64,000 nucleotides of DNA from Flavobacteriales bacterium (lineage in GTDB: Bacteria; Bacteroidota; Bacteroidia; Flavobacteriales_F; PHOS-HE28), in contig JADJAA010000002.1 in assembly GCA_016704485.1 (NCBI GenBank), positions 186,001 to 250,000 on the forward strand, in the 5' to 3' direction. Positions 27,950 through 37,831 of the stretch are shown here, one piece after another. Both the position numbers and the translations under genes were made by a program. The stretch's first letter is position 1. Each line of letters opens with the position of its first letter. Below the pieces are notes generated by a model, which was given only the letters and a program-made list of their open reading frames with translations, did not search any database and was not told where the DNA came from.

Positions 27950-28423
27950 ATGATACAACGCAAGCAATCCTTGTTTCTTTTACTAGCGGCATTATTGGCC
28001 TTTGCCACATGGCTATTTCCAATATCATCATACAAGCGCAATGATGGAACGTACCAATTAAAGACTCTCGGGCTCTACGCAGAAGATGGGGTAGAGGTGG
28101 CGGATGTCGGTCTCAGGATCCCATTCGCGGCAATATTGACCGTTATCGGCGCTGGGTTGCTGTTCTGTATTTTCCTGTACAAGAACAGAACGCGTCAAAT
28201 GCGTTTCGTACGGGCCGCATTCCTATTGACCCTCGCGGTAACAGCATTCATGTTCATCACGGACAATTCCGTACAGGCTTATCTCATGGTGGATCATGTG
28301 CTGGTGAGCACGTACGGTCTATCCTTCTACATGCCGCTCGCTATACTGGTATTGTGCGTTTTGGCAGAGCGCTCCATAAAAGCCGATGATGCGCTGGTGC
28401 GAAGTGCAGATCGTTTGCGGTAG
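27950..28423 (+). CDS. DUF4293 family membrane protein
   Basis: A 157-residue four-helix membrane protein. I start it at 27950, where MIQRKQSLFLLLAALLA matches the N-terminus typical of DUF4293 proteins of Bacteroidota; the longer frame from 27866 adds a basic, non-conserved extension. Hydrophobic segments lie at about 8-24, 56-76, 88-104 and 125-142. No function is known. It is divergent from rho, a common neighbour of this family. Confidence 0.75.
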   Translation: MIQRKQSLFLLLAALLAFATWLFPISSYKRNDGTYQLKTLGLYAEDGVEVADVGLRIPFAAILTVIGAGLLFCIFLYKNRTRQMRFVRAAFLLTLAVTAFMFITDNSVQAYLMVDHVLVSTYGLSFYMPLAILVLCVLAERSIKADDALVRSADRLR

Positions 28424-28426
28424 GCA

Positions 28427-30010
28427 TCAATTCACTTCCACTTTCAGGGTGGTCGTTCGTGTGCCAATTGAGAGTTTGAGCAAGTAGGATCCTGTAGGTA
28501 GATCCTCAACAGAGAATGTAAAAATTCCGTTACCGATCGTAGATTGGAAGGTGTTGCGATAGACCGTTTTACCGGACAGGCCAACAAGTTCAGCGAAGAT
28601 CTGTTTACCATTATGGTCTGGTAACTGCACGGTGATCATATCGTGCGCAGGGTTCGGAGCAACAACTGCATTTAATGGACTTGGTTCGTAACGCTCCGGC
28701 AACCTTGTAAAGCCGGGCAAGCTGGCAGTATCCATACCCGCATTGATCGGTTCTGCAAGTAGTGCTGCGGCGGCAAGTGTGGCTTTTGTACAATTGGTAA
28801 GAAAGGGGATGTCGATCGTGGCTATTGCGTCATTCACTGTATGGTAATTGGGATTCCTGAAATTGGAACCATCCGTAAGCATCAGCGCCTGTCTTCCGCT
28901 ATCCCAGAACACGGCATGGTCGCTGCGGCGAAGGTCTGGCACGATCTCGCTGTTGCCCGGTGCCGCAAGTGCAATGGTGCGTAAAGCAGATACGTATGTG
29001 CTGCTCGCAGTCAGGTAACTATTGATCAACGCTTGGGAGGCCACATTGCCGACAACGGTCAGGAAATCACCTCTGTTCTCATTGGCTTCAATTGCTGTGG
29101 TGGCATCCGGAAATAGAATGTTGAAACCTTGTGGCACCTCTTGGCTATTCGGTTCATCACTATAAAAGCCGATCATTTCCATATTCAACACGCCGTTGAT
29201 CTGTTCCCACGCTGGAATACTGTTCAGTACATAATGTTGTGAACCGATCAGTCCTTGTTCTTCGAATGAAAAGCCTAGGAACCGCAGACTGTTCTTGAAA
29301 TTGTATTGCGAAAGAATGCGAGCAATGGACATCGTCGCGACAACACCGGTAGCGTTATCATCTGCGCCTGGAACGTTGGCCACTGCGTCATAATGTGCAT
29401 CCACTATAAAAGTGCTTGCCTCGTTCACGCATCCCGGTTTACGCCCAACTACATTGTCAGCTTGGGCAGCTCCGAACGGCACTGCAATTGAGGATCGTTG
29501 AAAGCCAGGCATGCTGAACGTGTTCCAGATCGAATCACGTACGGCTTGCAGTCCGTCCGGATCAGCGACATGGTTGCGCGGGATCGCAATGTATCCCAAC
29601 CGATCTTGTATGATCTGCTCAGTGACCTGATCAACCATTTCCTGAATATCAGGCGTGTTGTCATCATAAGCCACCACCTTGACGATCACCGACCCAAGTG
29701 ACGGAATTCCAGTATAATTCCAACTGATCGAAAGGCCGGATGCCGGTGCAATGTTGTTCCCGATCGCTCCAGTAACGGTTGTAACGTCCGCTAGAAATGT
29801 TTCACTATTATTCTGTGATGCTGAGAACATAACGGTACACAGGTCGTTGGTAGGGTCGATCAGATCATATTCCACCGTGATCATTGCTGATCCTTCATCC
29901 AAAATCACATTCGTTATTTGTACGCTAGGCGGGGCGTTCTGCGCAGCAGTATGAAAAGGAATACATGCGCACAGCAACAAGAAAAGGTAGAGCAGTATCC
30001 CCTTGAACAT
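28427..30010 (-). CDS. Secreted M28-family metallopeptidase with T9SS sorting domain
   Basis: Predicted extracellular zinc aminopeptidase. The start at 30010 gives a signal peptide (MFKGILLYLFLLLCAC ... AAQ). After a short beta-domain, the M28 catalytic core spans about residues 110-420: FIVDAHYDAVANVPGADDNATG with the metal-binding His and Asp, GFSFEEQGLIGS with catalytic Glu-Glu, MEMIGFY and the late His in YHTVND. The C-terminal about 80 residues (VVAPNPAHDMITVQL ... LPTGSYLLKLSIG) form a type A T9SS sorting domain. It is convergent with the DUF4293 gene (3-base gap). Confidence 0.92.
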   Translation of the reverse strand: MFKGILLYLFLLLCACIPFHTAAQNAPPSVQITNVILDEGSAMITVEYDLIDPTNDLCTVMFSASQNNSETFLADVTTVTGAIGNNIAPASGLSISWNYTGIPSLGSVIVKVVAYDDNTPDIQEMVDQVTEQIIQDRLGYIAIPRNHVADPDGLQAVRDSIWNTFSMPGFQRSSIAVPFGAAQADNVVGRKPGCVNEASTFIVDAHYDAVANVPGADDNATGVVATMSIARILSQYNFKNSLRFLGFSFEEQGLIGSQHYVLNSIPAWEQINGVLNMEMIGFYSDEPNSQEVPQGFNILFPDATTAIEANENRGDFLTVVGNVASQALINSYLTASSTYVSALRTIALAAPGNSEIVPDLRRSDHAVFWDSGRQALMLTDGSNFRNPNYHTVNDAIATIDIPFLTNCTKATLAAAALLAEPINAGMDTASLPGFTRLPERYEPSPLNAVVAPNPAHDMITVQLPDHNGKQIFAELVGLSGKTVYRNTFQSTIGNGIFTFSVEDLPTGSYLLKLSIGTRTTTLKVEVN

Positions 30011-30097
30011 GGGTTGGTTGCTATGGATAGTGTTCCGAACTGGATCGATGTTGGTCGCGCTGCAATGCATGTTCCTCGTTTTTTGGCGTATTGGTGC

Positions 30098-30856
30098 CTA
30101 TTTGTTTTTGAATTTCGCGATGGCGTTCCGTGTGAAATCGCTCAGTACCAACCGGCCACTGGTTGCGGCCCGATCAGCGAGTAAGGTATCCCAATCCTCG
30201 GTACCACGCCACATGATCTTTTTCAATTCCGCCATTGCCTCAGGACTATAGGTGGACAATTCTTTCGTGTGCTCTTCAATTTTGCTGTTGAGCGCGTCCA
30301 TGGTCGGGAATAGTTCCGCGTAGATCCCGTTCTGCACGCACCACGCAGCACTACGCCGCGTTGCAGGGGTAGCCGATAATAGCCCGAAAACCCCGTTGCC
30401 GGTCTTGCGTTCAACTGCTGGCCCCACTACGAACGGACCAATTCCGATCGCTAATTCACTGAGCCTGGCGGATGCGTTTTCATGAGCATAGGCAATGTCC
30501 ACAGCACAAGCCAAGCCCACACCACCACCAACGATATGGCTGTGGATACGTCCAATTACAAATACCGGAGCCTTGCGTATTGCGTTGATCACTGCGGCAA
30601 AGCCACTGAAAAAAACAGTGCCTGCTGCAATGTCATCAATGGCCAACAATTCATCGAAACTTGCACCAGCGCAAAAGGCTTTTTCGCCTTCGCTTTGGAG
30701 AATGATAACGCGCACATTCGTGTCATTGCCCGCTGTTTCAATAGCGCTTGCAATGCTTCTGAGAATATGCCCAGGTAGGCTGTTGCTTTTGGGATGGTGG
30801 AATGAAATGGTTGCAATACCTTCTTCAACTGTGCTATGTACGTGGCCGTCACTCAT
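30098..30856 (-). CDS. Enoyl-CoA hydratase/isomerase family protein
   Basis: Crotonase-fold protein of 252 residues from the ATG at 30856; the frame is open to 30976, but the extension has no family match. The oxyanion-hole stretches are FCAGASFDELLAID and the later GGGVGLACAVDIAYAHENA. The usual catalytic Glu pair is not clearly aligned, so hydratase versus isomerase cannot be decided. It is 87 bases upstream of the M28 peptidase gene on the same strand, with no evident functional link. Confidence 0.85.
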   Translation of the reverse strand: MSDGHVHSTVEEGIATISFHHPKSNSLPGHILRSIASAIETAGNDTNVRVIILQSEGEKAFCAGASFDELLAIDDIAAGTVFFSGFAAVINAIRKAPVFVIGRIHSHIVGGGVGLACAVDIAYAHENASARLSELAIGIGPFVVGPAVERKTGNGVFGLLSATPATRRSAAWCVQNGIYAELFPTMDALNSKIEEHTKELSTYSPEAMAELKKIMWRGTEDWDTLLADRAATSGRLVLSDFTRNAIAKFKNK

Positions 30857-31034
30857 GGAAATGTGGTTCGTTCGGTTCAGGGGGCGAATGGAATGTAAGT
30901 TAGTTCGTTCGAACCATTTGGAACGGTGCGAAATTGCATAACAAGAACGATACGGCGAACTTACAGGGTAATTCATGATGGCAAGTGACGGATCGATCGG
31001 TTACTCGTCGAAACTAGAACCTAACTAAACAACG

Positions 31035-31466
31035 ATGTTCGATCAGATAATTTCTTCCCTTAAGGAACAAGCAGGTTCAGCGCTTATGAGCAATTTGGGC
31101 CTCAATGAACAACAAACGGATGGGTCCATCACGGCAGCTGCCGATAGCGCAAAAGAAGTGCTTAGTGGCGGCGATGGCTTTGGTATGGACGATGTCATGA
31201 ACCTTTTCAGCAGTGCTAATAACAGCTCTGGTGCCGATGGCATCCTAAGCCAAATTGGTACCGTATTATTGAGCAAGCTTACCGGTCAGGTAGGTCTGGA
31301 TCGCAGTAAGGCCAGTGATGTTAGCGCGATGTTGCTCCCCATGTTGACCAATTTGATCACGGAAAAGTCCGGTGGCAATGCGGATATGCTAAAAGGTCTG
31401 CTAGGCGGTAATGGTGGTGGAATTGCTGACGTTGCCAAAGGCATGCTTGGCAATTTGTTCAAATAG
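31035..31466 (+). CDS. Small Gly/Ser-rich hypothetical protein
   Basis: A 143-residue protein without a signal peptide: helical N-terminus (MFDQIISSLKEQAGSAL), then segments FGMDDVMNLFSS, GLDRSKASDVSAMLLPML and a C-terminal GLLGGNGGGIADVAKGMLG. The alternation of amphipathic helices and Gly-rich turns is like the DUF937/YidB group, but I am not certain. A strong terminator follows directly. Confidence 0.7.
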   Translation: MFDQIISSLKEQAGSALMSNLGLNEQQTDGSITAAADSAKEVLSGGDGFGMDDVMNLFSSANNSSGADGILSQIGTVLLSKLTGQVGLDRSKASDVSAMLLPMLTNLITEKSGGNADMLKGLLGGNGGGIADVAKGMLGNLFK

Positions 31467-31487
31467 GAACGATCTGATTTGAAATTG

Positions 31488-31520
31488 GGCCGGGTCTTCG
31501 AAAGAAGGTCCGGCCTTTTT
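31488..31520 (+). terminator. Rho-independent terminator
   Basis: Stem GGCCGGGTCTTC / GAAGGTCCGGCC (12 pairs including two G-T wobbles), GAAA tetraloop, then TTTTT at 31516-31520. It lies 21 bases past the stop of the 143-residue gene and just inside the gap to the convergent desaturase gene. Confidence 0.85.
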
Positions 31521-31529
31521 CATACAGGA

Positions 31530-32606
31530 TCATGCAGGAATGGGTTTTACGATCCTCTGTCCGGTGAACGGAATTGGTTGTACTCGGCTCCTAAGGAATG
31601 CCATGACTTCTTCTTCGGAAGAATGGACGTTGCCCACGTTCACGAAGTGTTTGGCAAGAATATCATAACGGTCCCTGATCAACAGCAGGAAGACATGCCC
31701 ATAATTCAATCCAGAGAATACTACAGCTCGGTTCTTCGCAAAGTCATTCAAGTGCGTGTGGAAATAATTGGGGTGTTCGGTCCAGTGCATCGTTGGGTCG
31801 ATGTGATGGCTGATGTGGTAACCGTCATTCCAACATTTATGATTGAACTTTACATTGATGCAGGTGATGCTGTTCTTGAAGTCGTTCCCAGGTTCATCCG
31901 GACAAATAAAGGTGTGCTGCGTCCAATTGCCTGCCATGGCCACTAATCTGAATGCGATGAACGGTAGGATGAATGCGACAACGGTTGCCGGCCAATTGAC
32001 CAAGCACAACAATCCACAGAAAACGAAGAACAGGAATTCACCACGTGCTGCTTGCATCGCCAATTTATTCCTTTTACGACCGATCAGATACGCCACGAGC
32101 GTCCACATGCCAGTGAATAGAAAACGCAGGTAGTACCGTAGGAAATCCATACCCGAGTCCCGCTGATAGGGCATCGTGCTACTTTCGTCCAACTCCAGGT
32201 TATTCTCTACATGGTGCATTCCTACATGGTGTGCGCGATACGTTTCCGGAGATTGTCCGAAGAAAGGCGCTAGGACCCAGGGTAGGTATTGATTGAGGAA
32301 ACCGTATTCCTTCTTGAAGAACGGACGATGGGTGGTACAATGCAACATCAACCCGAATGGACCTTTATACGTGATGTTGTTTATGAACAGATAGGTCAAA
32401 GCAATGACCCACCATAACCACGTGGGTACGAATGGCATGTACAGAAGCACCGCCATTGGTATCAATGTTACGGTAACGCGAAGGAGCAGATAGACGAATG
32501 GAAGATCACGCTTATCCCGGATCAACTTCAAGAAGAACCGGTCCAATGCTGAATAGCTGGTGGGTTCTACGTATGTGGGGTCCGTGTTAACTGGTACTGA
32601 AAGCAT
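31530..32606 (-). CDS. Membrane fatty-acid desaturase family protein
   Basis: Di-iron membrane desaturase or hydroxylase of 358 residues. Three His boxes are visible: CTTHRPF (about residue 93), HHVGMHHVENN (about 127-137) and HISHHIDPTMHW (about 264-275), together with hydrophobic pairs at about 45-75 and 165-225. The substrate (acyl lipid or other) cannot be told. It is convergent with the 143-residue gene. Confidence 0.88.
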   Translation of the reverse strand: MLSVPVNTDPTYVEPTSYSALDRFFLKLIRDKRDLPFVYLLLRVTVTLIPMAVLLYMPFVPTWLWWVIALTYLFINNITYKGPFGLMLHCTTHRPFFKKEYGFLNQYLPWVLAPFFGQSPETYRAHHVGMHHVENNLELDESSTMPYQRDSGMDFLRYYLRFLFTGMWTLVAYLIGRKRNKLAMQAARGEFLFFVFCGLLCLVNWPATVVAFILPFIAFRLVAMAGNWTQHTFICPDEPGNDFKNSITCINVKFNHKCWNDGYHISHHIDPTMHWTEHPNYFHTHLNDFAKNRAVVFSGLNYGHVFLLLIRDRYDILAKHFVNVGNVHSSEEEVMAFLRSRVQPIPFTGQRIVKPIPA

Positions 32607-32796
32607 AAAGTGGTTCTGATGAGCGCAAGCTACGTATCAACGTGATGAAAGTGCGCATAAAGCGCGTTGAACCCTTGCGACGCTGACACCCACAAAGAGC
32701 TGCGGCCTACGTTTTTTCTGATCACCAAATTGTTAAAGCATAGGACACGACTGGTACTTGCTCGGAACCGAACTGTTCGCATGCATAAAAGAGAGG

Positions 32797-32804
32797 TAAA
32801 TTCG
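32797..32804 (+). promoter_or_regulatory. -7-like box TAAATTCG
   Basis: Matches TAnnTTYG and ends five bases before the GTG start at 32810, again predicting an almost leaderless transcript. Confidence 0.4.
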
Positions 32805-32809
32805 CAGGT

Positions 32810-33652
32810 GTGAAACAGTCCCTGACAGTCCTCATTATCGCTATCGGTAACTTGGTTGCAGCCCAATCCGGTGTATCGCAATTCACGTCACGCCCACTTA
32901 AGCACACCTTTTATGTTTACTGGGGATATAACCGTTCCTACTATCGGGATTCCGATATATCATTCAAGGGAGAGGGGTATGAATTCAAGTTAAAGGGTGT
33001 ACAGGCCATTGATGATCCTGAAAGGTTCTCACCCGATGTGTATTTCAACCCAAGCAAGTTCACGATCCCACAATTCAACGTTCGGGTCGGATTTCATATC
33101 AAAGATAATCTGAGCATATCATTGGGCTGGGATCATATGAAGTATGTAATGCGGGCGCCGCAGGTGGCTGTTATGGATGGATCCATCGACCCGGAGCTTT
33201 CTTGGCGTTATGGTCGGGAATACACCAATGAACCGATCGTGGTTGACCCGGATCTCTTGCTTTATGAGCATACGGACGGTCTCAATTTCGTGCGACTTGG
33301 ATTGGAAACGCACGCACCTTTTTGGTCCGGATCGCGTCAGCGACTTCAGTTGGGGGTGTTGTTGGGCATCAATGCGGGCATGGTAATGCCGTGGACCGAT
33401 GTTACTTTTCTGGAGGAACGCCAAGCAACAAGACTTCATCTAGCTGGCTGGGGGGCTTCCGCTACCATGGGGTTACGATTGAAATGGCGCAATACGTTCT
33501 TTCTGCAATATCAGGTACAACCCGGATATCTGGATCTGCGCGACATTCTTTTGCAGGACCACGGCCCAGCTAGAGCCAAGCAAAAGATCTGGTTCACTGA
33601 ACTGAGCTTGACCGCAGGTGCATACGTGTCCATATTCAAAAGAAGATCCTGA
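32810..33652 (+). CDS. Outer-membrane beta-barrel-like protein
   Basis: A 280-residue protein with a GTG start, a signal peptide (MKQSLTVLIIAIGNLVAAQ) and alternating strands rich in Tyr, Phe and Trp (HTFYVYWGYNRSYYRD, FNVRVGFHIKDNLSISLGWDHMKY, FFLQYQVQPGYLDLRD). This pattern is common in Bacteroidota outer-membrane proteins of unknown function. Confidence 0.75.
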   Translation: MKQSLTVLIIAIGNLVAAQSGVSQFTSRPLKHTFYVYWGYNRSYYRDSDISFKGEGYEFKLKGVQAIDDPERFSPDVYFNPSKFTIPQFNVRVGFHIKDNLSISLGWDHMKYVMRAPQVAVMDGSIDPELSWRYGREYTNEPIVVDPDLLLYEHTDGLNFVRLGLETHAPFWSGSRQRLQLGVLLGINAGMVMPWTDVTFLEERQATRLHLAGWGASATMGLRLKWRNTFFLQYQVQPGYLDLRDILLQDHGPARAKQKIWFTELSLTAGAYVSIFKRRS

Positions 33653-33793
33653 TATGGAGGATGTGGCCATCAAAACGGGAGTAGTTTGCTGGGTCGTTCT
33701 CCACATTAGCGCGTTGATATGAGGTGTTGCCATGCTTTACCAGGGCTGATCGATAATCTATATTAGCGGCCGTAAATTCATCCCCTGAACGTC

Positions 33794-35793
33794 ATGACAT
33801 TGAATAATTACACAGCTATTTTGACCATGATCACCGTATCGATCGGGTCTTTCCTGAATGGTACGGTCAAAGCACAAGGCGTTGATGCATGCGGTGCGGC
33901 TATCACACAGTCGCTTCCGCTCGGGGGTTCGCTAACGCTAACAGGTGACAATACATCAGCAACAGCGACAGGTGATTGGGCGCCAGGATCCAATTTTGCT
34001 GGTGCACCGGTCCTCTGGCACTCGTTCTCAATTTCTGATTGTGCCAATGTGACGGTCAGTTTTTGTGGATTATCTCCAGCTTGGGGCAATGTATTTGGAA
34101 TTTTGAGCACGGATTGCCCAGCAGATAACCTTGTGACATTCTCCAATGTGAGCACAACAAGTTGTGGCGACGGAAATACGGTGTACACCTGGAATAGCTT
34201 GGCCCCTGGCACGTACAAACTTCCTGTAGTAAAGGATGCTGCACAAGGATCCGTTGGTGCATACAGTATTCTTTTGAGCTCTGAGGCTTGCAATTTGGAT
34301 TTCTGCAATAACGCACCTGCCATCCCGATCTCGGTCGGGGAAACATTGACCTTCACAGGTGATGTAACGGATGCAACACCTACCGGAGATTTTGTAACAA
34401 CCTCACCTTTTGCTGGAGCACCGGTCAAGTGGCATGCCTTCACAACGGAGTCCTGCACGAATATCACAGTAAGCTATTGTGGAACCACTGCAGGTTGGGG
34501 AACGGTGTTCGGAATTCTGAGTACGGATTGCCCGGCAGACAATACGGTGAATTTTTCTACCACGGAAACTTGTGCAAATGGTAATGTGATCTATAACTGG
34601 AATGAATTACCGATGGGTACGTACTACGTTCCCATCGTGCTTGATCCAGGGGCCGGTTCCGTGGGACCTTACTCGGTAACAGTAAATGCCTCGAATTGTT
34701 TCAATGACCTGTGTGCAACCATTACGCCGGGATCACTAGAGGTAGGTTCAACGCTCACCTTTACGGGTGATAACACCAATGCTACGGCTGCGAATGACTT
34801 CGTCGCAACTTCTCCTTTCAGTGGGGCACCTGTTGTTTGGCATGCGGTAACAACTACGCAGTGTTCGAATATAACGGTTGCGTTCTGTGGTCAATCACCT
34901 GTATTCGGCAACGTATTCGGCTTCCTCAGTACCACATGCCCAGCAGATCAAGTAACGGTATTCAGTACCACCAGCACCTGTGCTGATGGGAATATCATCT
35001 ACACGTATGATGCTGTTCCGGCGGGTACCTACTACATACCTGTGGTATTGGACCCTGGCCAGAACTCGATCGGTGCTTACAGTATTGAGGTCAGTGCTAC
35101 GGGCTGTTTCAATGACTTCTGCGATCAGGTTTCACCGGATGAGCTGGTGCTTGGAGAAACGTTGGTATTCAATGGAGATAACACCAACGCAACGGCCGCT
35201 AATGACTGGGTACCGGGCTCTTCATTCGCAGGTGCTCCGGTTCTCTGGCATGCCTTCACTACCACGGTGTGTTTGGATGTTACAGTAAGCTATTGTGGAC
35301 AGGATCCGGTGTTCAGTAACGTCTTCGGATTCTTCAGCAGGGATTGTCCAGCTGGTGACCTGGTAACGTTCACCAGTTTCAGCAACACGGCCTGTGGTGA
35401 TGGAAACTACATTTACTTCTGGAACGATCTGGAACCCGGCACCTATCTGATGCCAGTTGTTTTGGATCCGAGCGTTGGTCAAGTTGGTAGTTATAGCGTT
35501 AGCGTTGTTGGTACATCCTGTGATGTCGGGATCTACGAAGAGGATCCGGGACCTGGAGCGTCTATCCGAACCCTGCGGTAGATGAATTGGTGTTGCAGTT
35601 CAATGGAGAGAATGGTATGGGAACGATCGAGCTACTGGATCTGACCGGTCGTATTGTAATGCAAGAGACCCGCAATTTGTCACAAGGCGGTACCTATCGT
35701 TTCGATCTACCAGCAACAGTGACCTCTGGAACCTATGTGTTCCGGGTTGTTACTGAAAATGATCGCGTAGCGAAGCGTGTAGTGGTGCAATAA
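33794..35793 (+). pseudogene. Four-repeat secreted T9SS protein, frameshifted before the sorting domain
   Basis: Residues 1-28 form a signal peptide. Four homologous domains of about 125-135 residues follow, each with a conserved FAGAPVLWH / FSGAPVVWH stretch, a CG-x2-P-x-W/F-x-NVFG stretch, STDCPAD and GTYxxPVVLDPG; they look like pre-peptidase-type beta-sandwiches with paired Cys. The first frame stops at 35581. A shift of one base near 35551-35556 restores WSVYPNPAVDELVLQ (from 35557) and a complete type A T9SS tail to 35793. One inserted A (GGACC to GGAACC) would give the usual TWSVYPNP junction. Either a recent mutation or an assembly error. Confidence 0.85.
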
Positions 35794-35811
35794 GCCTCTA
35801 GTGATCAATTC

Positions 35812-35842
35812 GGAACAGGCGCTCCGATCGGGCGCCTGTTCC
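35812..35842 (+). terminator. Terminator after the repeat-domain T9SS gene
   Basis: Perfect 11-bp arms GGAACAGGCGC / GCGCCTGTTCC around a nine-base loop, 19 bases past the stop at 35793. A weak ATTTAT follows rather than a U-run. Confidence 0.7.
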
Positions 35843-35965
35843 ATTTATGGACGATCCTGTTCAGTCTTGAGTATTCAATAGATCGGGTAGAAGTTGGCTG
35901 AAGGTGAGTGACCTGAATTGGGAAAGTGCCACTTTTGTAGTATCTTCAACTAAAATTGAATTACC

Positions 35966-36181
35966 ATGGAAAAGCACACGAGCAACGACCCATTGGATCC
36001 GATCTATCCGCATGATCCCGGAAGTTCGCAGGACGTGAAGGGTATCGGAAGTTTGACGCGGAATACCAATGTGCTCCTATTGATCGTAGTTGCGGTAGTT
36101 GTGATGGCTGCGCTTTATTTTCTGGGAAGGACGGACACGACCCATGATGAAACGGTACCGGCTGCAACGGAGGTGCGTTAG
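35966..36181 (+). CDS. Small single-pass membrane protein
   Basis: A 71-residue protein: a polar N-terminus (MEKHTSNDPLDPIYPHD), one hydrophobic helix (about residues 36-54, VLLLIVVAVVVMAALYFLG) and a short polar tail. No family is recognised. It stands alone between a terminator and the lipase gene. Confidence 0.55.
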   Translation: MEKHTSNDPLDPIYPHDPGSSQDVKGIGSLTRNTNVLLLIVVAVVVMAALYFLGRTDTTHDETVPAATEVR

Positions 36182-36294
36182 ACGAATACTAAGTGGTATT
36201 CAGCCGTGGATCGGCGAACTGGTCTTTTCTTTGTGGAGATGTATTAGTGGCACACTTTTTTCATTGCCATTACGTACTATTTCCATACCCACGA

Positions 36295-37467
36295 ATGATC
36301 AAGAACATCCTGTCCGCGTTTTTTTCGATCCTCTTAGTGAACAATGCGGGGCTGTTCGGCCAATTACAGCCCGGTTTTCAACCGGATGAAGCGCGCGATA
36401 TGATCATGTTGTGCAACACGCACACCTTCATTGATCTATATGGTTCGGATGAGAAGATGATACCCGGCGGGTACACACGGATCTATTCAAGTGTGGCTAC
36501 ACCATTGGACACGAAGTTCGAGGTATTCAGGAAGGGAAATGTTGGCGTGATCGAGTTCCGTGGATCAACCGCGAGTATGATGAGCTGGATGGTGAACGTT
36601 CACTCCAGCATGATCCCAGCGGAAGGCCGCATGGTGATAAATGGGAACAGATTTGATTACGAGTTTGCGGAGGATACCAGCGCTGCGGTACATGCAGGCT
36701 TTGCACTTGTGATCGGCACAATAGCGGAGGAGGTTCTCGGTCAGTTGAAGGAACTGCACAAGCTAGGTGTAAGTAATGTGATCATTACCGGTCACAGTCA
36801 GGGCGGTGCTTTAGCTCATTTAATGCGTGCCTATTTGGAGCATCTGCCACGGCGTAAACTTCCGACCCACATGGAATTCAAGACGTATTCATTCGCTGCG
36901 CCCATGGTCGGTGATAGGGCGTTCGCCACTGAGTACGAACGAGAGTATTGCACAAGGCTATCCAGCTTCAGCATCATCGAACCGGAAGATCCTGTACCGG
37001 ATATGCCGATCGCCTACAGCGAGGGCAACGCCTTCTCGATGCAGAACATTTTGGCCATGATGACCGGTGGCCAAAGCATTAAGAACAATGCAAAGAACGC
37101 ATTACTGAATCTGTTCAGTGGTGGAATGGAAAAGATCACCGGAGCTGCGGATGTATCTATAGCAAAACGTGTGGAAGGAGCAGTTGGCGAAGTGGTGATG
37201 CCGGATTATCGCAAGGAATGGAACTATTATCCGATGGCCACGAAGATCGAACTGGATGTGTTCGAGTATCCAAAGGTCTTAGTGGAACCAAAGCCGGGAA
37301 ATGAAACCGTAGAAGACGGATCGTCAACGCCAAGCAAGCCCGAATACAAAAAGGAACCGAGTTTCTTTCACCATAAGCCTTACAATTATTACGTCGGTGT
37401 GCTGAAGCGTTATTTCCCCGATGCGTATGAGGCGCTTGAAGTCAAGGTGCTGCCTGAGAATTTGTAG
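36295..37467 (+). CDS. Secreted class 3 lipase-like alpha/beta hydrolase
   Basis: I start at 36295 (MIKNILSAFFSILLVNNAGLFGQ, a signal peptide); the frame is open from 36193 but that extension is not signal-like. The nucleophile elbow GHSQGGALAH lies at about residue 165, preceded by the beta-strand VSNVIITG, and EPEDPVPDMP could carry the acid residue. YSFAAPMVGDRAF matches the APxxGD motif of lipase_3 (fungal lipase-like) proteins. The C-terminal part has no recognised domain. Location is periplasmic or outside the cell; no T9SS tail is present. Confidence 0.8.
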   Translation: MIKNILSAFFSILLVNNAGLFGQLQPGFQPDEARDMIMLCNTHTFIDLYGSDEKMIPGGYTRIYSSVATPLDTKFEVFRKGNVGVIEFRGSTASMMSWMVNVHSSMIPAEGRMVINGNRFDYEFAEDTSAAVHAGFALVIGTIAEEVLGQLKELHKLGVSNVIITGHSQGGALAHLMRAYLEHLPRRKLPTHMEFKTYSFAAPMVGDRAFATEYEREYCTRLSSFSIIEPEDPVPDMPIAYSEGNAFSMQNILAMMTGGQSIKNNAKNALLNLFSGGMEKITGAADVSIAKRVEGAVGEVVMPDYRKEWNYYPMATKIELDVFEYPKVLVEPKPGNETVEDGSSTPSKPEYKKEPSFFHHKPYNYYVGVLKRYFPDAYEALEVKVLPENL

Positions 37468-37831
37468 TGCCTGCTGACGATTGGAACGGCGCTTTTCCAG
37501 TTTGTCCGGATCGAACTGGATCTTTCCCATCGTGCAAGCTCATCGTGTTAATACCATTTCATCTTACAGAAACGGCTAAAGTTGTGTAGCTATTTTTTGA
37601 TCAGGCGATCAAGAAAATCTTTTCATAGCCATAGCTATGGAACTATTTTATTGAGAAGCATGGTTGGAAAAGAGCGAGCAAATTGGTCGAGACTGTATGA
37701 CGAAATGGTATAAGATGCGAACTGGATCTAGATCCAACCGCTGAACATGAACGGCACTTGATCTGGTCGTGTAGTGTTTTATTTGTGGGTTCATTCCAAC
37801 TGGATCACGCTCATTTTAAGGATTTTACACA
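37468..37831. other. 364-base intergenic region with hairpins
   Basis: No supported gene. It contains a hairpin TTGATC-AGGC-GATCAA (37602-37617 region) and directly after it CATAGC-CATA-GCTATG (about 37626-37641), whose CATAGC-N4-GCTATG core also forms the tip of the element before comEC. Confidence 0.5.

Noticed and set aside
37324..37530. 68-codon minus-strand ORF beginning MGKIQFDPDKLEKRRSN
   Set aside because: The N-terminal 20 residues look protein-like, but most of the frame is antisense to the lipase gene and ends in shadow sequence. Perhaps a remnant, not supported.
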